Made by a program: the position numbers and the translations under genes
Shown: positions 55,769 to 64,000 of the stretch, one piece after another
Layout: every line of letters begins with the position of its first letter
How positions within the stretch are numbered: position 1 is the stretch's first letter
The notes under the pieces: model-generated
The model's input: only the letters and a program-made list of their open reading frames with translations
Database searches by the model: none
Told to the model about the DNA's origin: nothing
NCBI GenBank assembly: GCA_963930655.1
Contig: OZ005604.1
Coordinates: 3,792,001-3,856,000 of the forward strand
DNA: 64,000 nt
Source of the DNA: Myrica gale
Taxonomy: Eukaryota; Streptophyta; Magnoliopsida; Fagales; Myricaceae
Reading direction: 5' to 3'

Positions 55769-57156
55769 AACAGGCTGCCTTACTGCACAGGGGACTAGGA
55801 TCATACTCCTCCAAAACCATTGTTTTCAGTGCTTGCATGTAAAACTTTAGGTTTGATTTGCTTTAATTTGTTCATTTTTTCCCTCGTATTTCCACATTTT
55901 TTCCTTTATTTTTCTGTCATTTGTTTCTAACTGAAATATGAACTACTATGCAGTTAGTTGATTTGATCATTTATCTACGAGGTTTCCGTATGGGGTTTTT
56001 TTTTGCAAGTGGAAATGACATCTCTATCTGAGTATTATGTAATGTACCATGAGCTTGGAACGAAAGGATGTCTGTCTGCTTCAGTTTCATGATGCAATTT
56101 GGTGAACCTTTCCTTAGTTTGGATAAGGAGCGCTGGAAATTGTCAACAAAAACTTATATGGTTTATATATGCATATATTTCTTCCCCCCCGACCCCAATT
56201 TAAGGTCCGTTGGGTCCATGAGCTGCAATGAGAGGTAATCATCTCTGTTCCCTGTCCTTCTCGTCCTGGTACAAACGGAATTCGATTCCGGGTCTGTTGT
56301 GAAATCGCTTTACCAAATTGAACTGGCACGACCTGCCATGAAATTGGTATTTTAACTGCCATAAGTTTTTTGACGAGGACTCTGATAATCAAAAGGGTCT
56401 CTCAGCCATGCAGAAGCGTTTCTTTGGTGCTTTATACAATGAACGCGAAGCAAGCGCAACCATGACTATGGAGGTTTGTATAATAATATAGCGTTTTTTG
56501 AGTCCTCTCGATTCTGCATTCGGCTGCACTGGAGCGGAGACCTTACAGTGGCCTCTGTTTTAAGCTGCAATTTCTAGTGTAACATTTTCCATGCTTTCAG
56601 AAGAAACCAGTTCCAGTTCCATGGAAGCCCCTTTTCTTGATTGAAAAATTGAAAAAAATAAAATAAAATTCATCTCTAATCTGTTCCTAACTGGGGCCGG
56701 AGTATCTACTGTAACTTCCAGAAGTTTTGAATATTCACACCCTCCAAAAGATAGGGAGGCTTAAAGTTATTCCCCGCCCTATTTTTCTTCAGAAAGATAG
56801 TTCCTTTGTCACGTATAAACCAATCAGAACAGTTTATGAAACAATATGTAGTCACCTTCAGGTGAGCATATCAGGAACGAGGCAATAAGCAGGGGTTACT
56901 GTTCAGATGGAATGCCAAAATAGGAAATTCCAAACAGCTTCTTAATAATCGAAATAAAATACCATTATATTTTGCCCATGTTTTATATAGATACCAACCC
57001 AAATAAATATCAATACGGCAGAGACAATTGGGTATGCTAACACCTTAAACCACTTTTTAGCCATCCCATGTTTGTTGCTGGCAACTGTAGACAAATTTCT
57101 TCGTTTCCTTGTTCTTCCTCACTTGCAGTTACTCGAAGTTTACAAATTACATCATC
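55769..57156. other. convergent intergenic region between PPPDE and thioesterase genes
   Basis: The two 3-prime UTRs face each other here. No exon is recognisable; the frame at 56114-56392 (minus) is unrecognised. Confidence 0.5.
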
Positions 57157-59439
57157 TCATGAAGATGCCCCCTCGAGTGCCAACTTCGAATTTAGCCAAG
57201 CACAGACTTCATCCATCTCTTCAGGAATTGTGTAGTGGCCAAGCCTGCACATCCAAACAAAACACCTGTCTTATTGCTCTGACTATTTTTGTTTTTTTGA
57301 TAAGTTTATTGCTGACTATTTATCAAAAGGTAAAATTGCTTTCGCTGGTAATCTCTAAACTTAATACCCGTTATAGCTTTTGAATGTCACGTCCTGAAAT
57401 CCGCATGAACTCAAAGACACAGAGGATTTCTCACCGAATTTATAAAGAACCACATCATCACCTGAAACACCATTTCCACAAATAGTTATAGCTAACACCA
57501 CAATAGCTGCCAAGGGAGTGGTTACTGCACTGATCGGAAGAGTGTAAAAGAGCTTACAATGGTATAGCCTTAACTATTAAAGAATGTAAGATTGGAACAA
57601 CCACGTAGCACCAGCATGACATCTATAGCACTGATTATCGACATTCAAGAAGAAATAACAAGGGAAATTGTAAAATATCAAGTTTCTAGCTTAAATTTTC
57701 ATATTCTAGGGAACAATGAATACTGGTAAACATTGTGCTACAACAATCTGATCCAGCTTGCCCCGAAGTGAAACTTCACTTCACTACAAATTTTGGACAT
57801 ATAACACTATTAAAGAAGAGTCTTTAGGAACTTTTTTTAAGAGGGCAATACAGTATTCAGCTTTGCTTTGAATCAGCAGACAAACTGAACCAAATTAATA
57901 AAAAATAAATAAATACGATAGTTTCTCTTTAGAGTTTAGTCAGGCTTTATGGGCTTTGTTAGAAGTAGATACCATAAAGGTATTGTTGAGGAGTGCTGGC
58001 ATTGAAAATGCTGCAGTAGGTATTTTATTACCTAATGATTATAAGCCCGCAGTTTTTTTTTACCCTGCAGCTCCATTTATAAGTGTGTTTGAACGAAATC
58101 TGCTGGTACTTACCCTTTAAGAAGGGTAAGAGCTTTCAGACATGACCCTTCAGGCTACAAAAGTTTTGAATGCTCTTCGCTTGTGCAAGCAAGCATGGAG
58201 AAAAGAACTAATTGGCTAACATGAGGCAAACATCTCAATCCAATTCATATGCCAACGAAATGGGTACTGCATCAGTTCTGGTGGCACCAGTACTTAAATG
58301 TAGATGGATATACTTTCAGCTCCTTGTAAATGAAGAAAATTGCAAGTGCGCACTAAATCCACAGCATTTGCATATGAGAATAAAATATGACTACCTTTGC
58401 CGTGACAGAGCAAAATGGGCAAGGACACAGCACGCCTTGTAGCTTCACCCACCCCTTCCAACTTGTTAGCCAAGGACCTGTAAAGAATATAACTCATAAC
58501 CATAGGTATCAATCTGAGTAGCAAAAATAAACAGAGCAAAGTTGAGATGAATAGGTCGGGCAGATTAGAAGAATGCAAACTTTGCACAAGGAAGCCAGCC
58601 ACTTAGTCCAACAACACCACTCAAATTGGCCGGATATGGATTGCCATTCCCATATTTTCCTTGAGTAAAGCAGGTTGCAGAGTATAGAGCAGTAGCTGCA
58701 CCCATACTGAAGCCTCCAACACCAAGTTTAACTGTAGAATTAGACATAGAGCACAATGAATATCTTAAACAACAATAACTTGCTGTTCACCAAAGTATAA
58801 AACCAAGGTGGCATTAGCACATCAATGGGTGGTAAATTAATCTGCTTGCTTTTATAGCATCCAATAGAAATGATTAATCCCGTAGAATTCTTTGAGAAGA
58901 AAATGCAGTCAAAGCTGTAAATGACAAAAGAAAAGTGGAGTCAACGTTGATCCTGGACAATGAACTCTATAAAATTCTTTCAGTCTCTGACAACTAAAGT
59001 GTGTATTGTGCAATCTAAAAAGTGAGAACAAAGTAAAACACATTACCACAATCCTTGTACATATGCAAGGCAATAAACAAAAACTAGCTTGACCAGAACG
59101 AATGACTAAAATGCTGTGAAACAAATAGAATAGATATAGACCTGAAAAGTATACTAACAAAAATATTAGACAAACACAATCCAGGCCATGCCAATGCATA
59201 AACAATAACTGAGATGGAGGGACAAAAAAATAGGACAGGAGATTTTGTGTGGGATCCAGCAAAGAAAAGAATCCTTTATAATCAGCTAATAGAAAAGAAC
59301 GCAAAAAAATGATAACATTATCAGAGATACTGTGTTTTCAAGTTCTGACAGGACCAGCAAATTTAAGCTCCTATTCTCCATGTGACACCATCAAGAAACA
59401 CAAACAAGGAAATTGAAACTGGTAAGAGCAGCTCTGACA

Positions 59440-59486
<47 letters not shown>

Positions 59487-61798
59487 AAATGAAACTGGTA
59501 AAAGTTACACTGGCTGTTACAAGATTCTAATGCTCAGACGCATAGCTTATCAAGTATGTGTTTGAGTGTCCCTAAAGACCAACCTATCGTCAATTCAGAA
59601 TCACTATAATATTCATGTAAGTATTTCAACAAGAACAGGTATTGTGCTCAAAAATGAAAAGAATTGCCAAAAGTGTAGAGTCATTACATATAACTTAAAG
59701 CTGAAAGAAGGAAACCTACTGTCAGCAGGCTCTGTTGATAACAAATTTGCAACATGTGCTGCTGAAGCATCTAAACCCTCTAAGTCATCAGGAGCCTCTT
59801 CTGATAAGTCTCCCACATCAAACCCTGAATAGCATCAAAAGTCCGTCAGATTAATATTACAGGCAGCAAAAACCTAGGTTCCAACAAAGAGCACTTACAC
59901 CTTTTCTCTTAATGATGAATTTGAGAACTACATAAGTTTGTTCTATTTATTATATCTAGCAGTTTCTGAATTCATTAAATGAAACAATATAATCAGGTCT
60001 TCAATATGAAGTGAGCATACAAGCAGTGGAGGGAAAGCCACCAAACACACTAATTGGCTGGGTAGGAGCAGTTGGGCATATCCATTTGATCTGCATATCA
60101 TAAACAAATATTACATGAAAGTCCAATGAAAATATTCATCCTCATATCACTGGAATGTAAAAAACTAACAAGTACAAGCGTTCCTAAGCATATCAGTTTA
60201 TCCTTACATTTGGAAGAGGAAGGGTCTCCAATAGCTGGGACCAGCTGCCAATTAAAACAAGAAAAAAAGAAAAGGCAAAACACAAAAGAAAATTAGTCCA
60301 ACCATTGAACTGGAGATGGAAATTCTATTTTTGGTGCTTCCAGGGAGATTTATTCAAATTCCAAAATACCCTTATCTTAAACCAGTGTTAAGAAAAATAA
60401 CTTGACTCAAGCAAAAGCTGTACCAAAAAACACTATGGGCTGATTCAGTTTCAAAGTGAAACGAGAACCTCCATTTGACAGAAAAACTGGACAAAATAAC
60501 CTTCACCGAAATTGGAAAGTAGTATTAAAATACAGCTGAAGATAACACAGACAAACATAAATCACTGGAACATGGATTTAAGAACTGATGTTGACAATGT
60601 GGTACTCATTATTATTTTCCTTTTCCAAGGGGGGGGGGGGGGGGGGGGAAGAGGAAGGATGACATGCTACTATCCTATCAATTCGTAATGCTGCCACAAT
60701 GCCGACATATATCACTGGAACATGGATTTGACTACATATATCTACTACTCATTGTAGAGACTAACAATACTTAGAAGCGAGAGTCAGAAAGTCTTAGGCA
60801 ACCAGTGTAGCCTACACCCCCTAGGCGTAACCATAAGAACCTTCACCTGTAGCAGAATATCCAGATTGAGCCATAGTTTACCACCCATGGAAAGGGGGAC
60901 TGTCACCATAGCCCCACGAGAGTGCAATTGGTTTTGGAGGCGGAAGGGTTGGTTAGATCCATAGATCTCCAGCCCCCGCACCCGTCTTGAGTGCCCCTTT
61001 TCAGACCTCTAAATCAATTGAGCTACCAGTATTGTGGTAGATTATTTCCACTATTTATTTCCCCCTTAGAAAAAACTTCTATGGCCACAAAAAAAAAATG
61101 TTTAGAGGATATGAACAAGAAGGATAGAAGTTTAAACGCATTCCAAAATGTGAACCTTAAGCTAAAACATAAAGTCTCTACCAAAACCACGTGCATGAAT
61201 TCAAAATTGATTTGACTACCCAGGTGAAAAAAATGGCTAAAAATCTTTTCTTTTCTTTTTTTTTGGGGGGGGGGGGGTCTACCAGAAGAAACAAAAAACA
61301 AACGCAACAAAAGCTAATGAACGGAATATGCCAATGCGAGCAAAACCAGCTCAAATGCCAACTAGACAAGTAATGGGAAATACAGAATTACCTAGAACCA
61401 TTATCACCCAGGCCATGAAGCCAAACCACAGTGGCTTGGTGTTTACCCTTAGGTCTTACCACATAAGTCCTTCCAAACTCAAATACCCTTCTAGCAGTCC
61501 GAGCACCTGAGGCAGAATTGAAATATTGGATGCACAACGAAGAGGAACAATAAGAGCCAGAAAATTTTAGAATCCAATCCCCCCCCCCTTTCTCTCTATT
61601 CCCTTTCCAAAAAAATCTATTTCTAAGGTATAGTACTCTAGGCAAGGAAAGTCCCAATATATTCAGGCCAAAGACAAGTGAAAGAGCACATACAAGTGTA
61701 ACAGAAGAGCACCAAATATCAGCGTCGTCCCTATCAAAATAAAGCTAAGTAAAGCGAAGGAACTAACCAGAACCCAATGAAGGGCCAGTAAAGCTCAT
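57157..61798 (-). CDS. acyl-protein thioesterase / carboxylesterase (phospholipase-carboxylesterase family)
   Basis: Nine coding exons on the minus strand: 61798-61768, 61506-61392, 60244-60208, 60090-60021, 59824-59720, 58731-58581, 58477-58395, 57461-57368 and 57244-57157. They total 774 bases and give 257 residues; all junctions are GT-AG and phases agree. The protein starts MSFTGPSLGSGARTARRVFE and has HGLGDNG (41-47, oxyanion region), GGFSMG with nucleophile Ser128, GLSGWLP, HGKGDD with Asp199 and GLGHYTIP with His232, a complete alpha/beta-hydrolase triad. Relatives remove S-acyl groups from proteins or act as lysophospholipases or carboxylesterases in the cytosol. The usual VPY after GDDV reads VLY here, a small change near the active site. 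The very short first exon was found by the ATG and the donor G|GTTAGT. A 5-prime UTR intron seems to precede it. Confidence 0.94.
59441..59483. repeat. (GA)n microsatellite in an intron of the thioesterase gene
   Basis: A GA array of about 20 units with minor interruptions. It is flanked by two copies of GAAACTGGTAA(G/A)AG at about 59414 and 59490, suggesting slippage or a small duplication. Confidence 0.9.
60629..60648. repeat. poly-G run (20) in intron 2 of the thioesterase gene
   Basis: A run of about 20 G. Other runs in the same locus are at 61265-61277 (13) and 63198-63212 (15), with a C run at about 61580. Lengths of such runs are unreliable. Confidence 0.9.
60765..61030 (-). mobile_element. 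tRNA-derived SINE in intron 2 of the thioesterase gene
   Basis: On the minus strand it starts GGTAGCTCAATTGATTTAGA (61027 downward), a good tRNA-like A box. A GC-rich body without an open frame follows (GGGTGCGGGGGCTGG, GTCCCCCTTTCCATGGG, GGTTACGCCTAGGGGG), ending in TAAGTATTGTTAG at about 60768. The size of about 265 bp fits a plant SINE. The B box is not clear. It is in the same orientation as the host gene. Confidence 0.55.
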
Positions 61799-61872
61799 CT
61801 TAGCCCCCCAGAAAATTGCACCAACCAAATCGCCTATGACAATTGGGAAGAGCACAGATCCTGCACAACAGA
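61799..61872 (-). other. 5-prime UTR exon portion of the thioesterase gene
   Basis: Upstream of the ATG at 61798 the minus strand shows a clear acceptor, CTTCTGTTGTGCAG|GATCTG, at about 61860. The translated exon therefore begins there with about 60 untranslated bases. Confidence 0.55.
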
Positions 61873-63674
61873 AGCAAAAAATTCTTCATATTGCTGTCTA
61901 AATCCAATGATGTAAATTAGCATAATGTTCTTAACAAACAATCAATGGAGTGCCCAACTTGAGTCAACAATGACCTAGGTCCTCTATATCGAGAATAGGT
62001 GATTGACTAGCAGCCAATGAGTTCTGGCAAAAATGGCATTTCTAGGTTAAAAATTCATTGGGTACCTACATAAGCTACCAATTAAAACAAAAGGCAATTC
62101 AAGATTCCCTAAGTTGACATCTTAAGGGTCATCCTATGAAGAAAAATCAAATGAACATCATTAATTTTGTGAGGAAAATGCTTCTTGTTCGTGTAATAAA
62201 TTTGTGGTATTAAACCATGCAACCAGACAAGCATTCCAAATATGAAAACAAGAAAAGAAAACCACACAAAATGCTAGTATTTAGTGTATGTAGAACGAAC
62301 AAGGATACTCCCTTAAATCAGAAGTTACTATTCCCAGTCACCAAGCGTTAGCTTGTGCTGACAGAAAGAGAAGGGTAATGAGCCACCATCTATTCTCCCT
62401 TATTTTTGTTTGTATCCTTTTGTTTAATTTCCATTCTACCATCGTTATATTTCACTTCTTTACTGCATACTGCTGAAATTAAAATTTCCATTCATTTTGA
62501 TTTTAAAATAGGAAATAATTTCCATATGTTTATTCAAAAGTCCTTAACGCTCAGAAAGGACTTGCTTATGCAGAGGAGTAAACCATTTTTTAAACATTTA
62601 GATTCCATTACAAAAGTATAATATTAAACATGCAGGCACCACAAAACTAGCATATCAAAAGGCCCATACTTTTAAAATGTAATAGCTTGAAAAGCAAGAA
62701 AAAGCACTAAATCGCTAACCAAGCAGTTTTAACATCACATTGAAGTGTACCACTAGTAAGACTAGTCAATTTCCTAAAGATGGCATCTTTGGCATCATAA
62801 AGAAGTGAAAACAAGGCATGGGAGGAAGCTGCTGGGAAGTTCACTGCCATTAGAAAGCCCGCCTATATTGAAGCCCACAGCCGTAACTCCAACTTTGGAA
62901 AGCTGCTGATTTAGCCCAATCTTTAGGGAGTTCCTCAGGGTAGCTGGAGCAAGCCTACTTTCTTCGCTCAACTCTGGGCTTATGTTGAGGTATTGACTCT
63001 TTTACACAACTATTTGCTCGTGTATCAGTTTTTCCCTATGTAGCAGGGAGAAACGCAGGGGAGTTCCTGTTTTAATTATTCCAGAAGAAATAAAATCTCC
63101 AGGCATTATTGTTAAGAACAGGGAATAACCATAGATATTATAATCTACTCCACTTACAACAATCCGCGGGGCAGCCCCCCAAGGTGTTTTGGGTTTTGGG
63201 GGGGGGGGGGGGTGTAGGTTTCCAAAAAACATTTCTAAGAGTTCGGTCAGGGCACTCAAGCAAATGCTGAGTCTACTGACCGGAGTCCCTATGGGAGATT
63301 GCCAGGCTATGAAAAATTTACAGACTTTCCTGCTCACACTTGCTTACAATTGCGGTTAACATCCGCTCAAAGAAACCAAGAATTCGAAAAGTAAAACTTC
63401 ACATGAAATCCTGCAGACATACCAGAGGTTAATTACCATTAGTAACAAGATTACACCTAAAAACCCGAATCTTGGAAAAACCTGAAACGACAATAAACCC
63501 AGTCGTGCCAGTACTCAACGAACAAAGAATCAACTCAACATATACAGAAACACGACATTGCCCAATCACAATATTGAAGACTGAGATTGCATATCAAATT
63601 ACATGATCGAAATGGAAACGGATTAAAGGATTAGGAAGAGATTACAAATGGGTATCAGGGATTTAGCAGCTCAC
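61873..63674. other. probable 5-prime UTR intron of the thioesterase gene
   Basis: No coding exon is recognisable. The stretch contains the G run at 63198-63212 and short unrecognised frames. Confidence 0.4.
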
Positions 63675-63680
63675 ACCAAC

Positions 63681-63765
63681 CTCAATCGTTGTGCAGCTCC
63701 GCGGCAACACTCTCTCTCTCTTCCACCACTCTGTTTGTTCTCAACTCAGGTTGATATATATCGTT
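63681..63765 (-). promoter_or_regulatory. probable promoter and first non-coding exon of the thioesterase gene
   Basis: The minus strand has CGATATATATCAACC (about 63752-63766) as a TATA-like box, then a GA-rich leader, GTGGTGGAAGAGAGAGAG, and CGATTGAG|GTTGGTGTG as a donor at 63681/63680. Distance and order fit a first UTR exon for the gene starting at 61798. There is no direct proof. Confidence 0.45.
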
Positions 63766-64000
63766 TGGTGTGTGTTTTGTCGTTTCGTACTTGGTGTCCA
63801 CCCACAGCAGGCATGGCCTCCGACTACGAGGATCACCAGCAGAAGAAACTCCAGTGTGAAATTCTCGTGCACTAGTGATGAATTCTGTCCGTCTATTTGA
63901 TCTTTTTGGGCTTTAGGATGTGGTTTTGTAAATATGCCAACAGATGTATGCCACGTGGTGGAAATTCCGTGGAGACAAAATTTCAGCCGCAGGACCACAG
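63766..64000. other. window edge, unassigned
   Basis: A plus-strand ATG at 63812 opens a 20-codon frame (MASDYEDHQQKKLQCEILVH) and then stops. It could be the first exon of a divergent gene running off the window, but no donor is convincing. On the minus strand TSVGIFTKPHPKAQ resembles the Copia RNase H tail (VADIFTKPLPKAQ), so a retrotransposon scrap is an alternative. Confidence 0.3.

Noticed and set aside
60780..61027. A true tRNA gene at the SINE start
   Set aside because: The A box is good, but there is no cloverleaf, no clear B box and no anticodon stem; a tRNA-derived SINE fits better.
63741..63998. Minus-strand frame with IFTKPHPKAQ as a Copia RNase H tail
   Set aside because: Only about ten residues resemble the family and no other Copia sequence adjoins, so it is mentioned as an alternative only.
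1..64000. CRISPR arrays, operons, ribosomal RNA or prokaryotic defence systems
   Set aside because: No regular spacer-repeat arrays, no polycistronic layout and no rRNA landmarks; everything recognised is plant nuclear.

Overview
This window is nuclear DNA of a flowering plant, most probably a eudicot. Its genes are split by GT-AG introns, it is AT-rich, it carries degenerate LTR retrotransposons, CACTA and Mutator-like elements, and its proteins belong to plant-only families (AGC VIII kinase with a DFD motif, ENOD93, DUF1644, DYW-type PPR, plant receptor-like kinases). I do not name a species. No prokaryotic-type operon, CRISPR array or phage is present.

Six genes look intact and were rebuilt by reading exons across splice sites: an ENOD93-like membrane protein (9681-10888, minus, 4 exons), a PINOID2/AGC3-4-type kinase (23422-25124, minus, 2 exons), a small DnaJ-type CxxC protein (38414-39268, plus, 3 exons), a DUF1644 zinc-finger protein (44769-45785, plus), a PPPDE/DeSI-like peptidase (52740-55768, plus, 4 exons) and an acyl-protein thioesterase/carboxylesterase (57157-61798, minus, 9 coding exons). 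In every spliced gene the exon phases add up to a multiple of three. The genes do not form one pathway; they are ordinary, independently promoted plant loci. The last two converge tail to tail.

Layout. 1-9.4 kb is repeat-dominated: a truncated minus-strand Copia element, LTR scraps and a dead PPR-DYW gene. 9.7-11 kb holds ENOD93. 11-23.4 kb is gene-free: a 149-bp tandem duplication, a retroposon-like family, a miniature LTR element, a large inverted-repeat Mutator-like element that contains what looks like a captured first exon, and a foldback element. 23.4-25.2 kb is the kinase, with a retroposon just upstream. 26-33 kb is repeats and a Mutator PB1-like relic. 33-41 kb is a graveyard of S-locus-type receptor-kinase fragments. 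One is split by a region that ends in a CACTA terminus and contains fragments of two unrelated genes (UBP27-like and NF-YC10-like); another is interrupted by a solo LTR with a perfect 5-bp target duplication. 41-46 kb is the DUF1644 gene with a probable 5-prime UTR intron. 46.6-52.1 kb is a foldback element with a perfect 9-bp target duplication and a degenerate Copia element that is itself invaded. 52.7-64 kb is the gene-dense end.

The most interesting material is the multi-gene fragment capture next to the CACTA end, the inverted-repeat element with a captured exon, and the recurring family of foldback elements whose arms are built from short repeated phrases. I found no convincing wholly new biochemical system.
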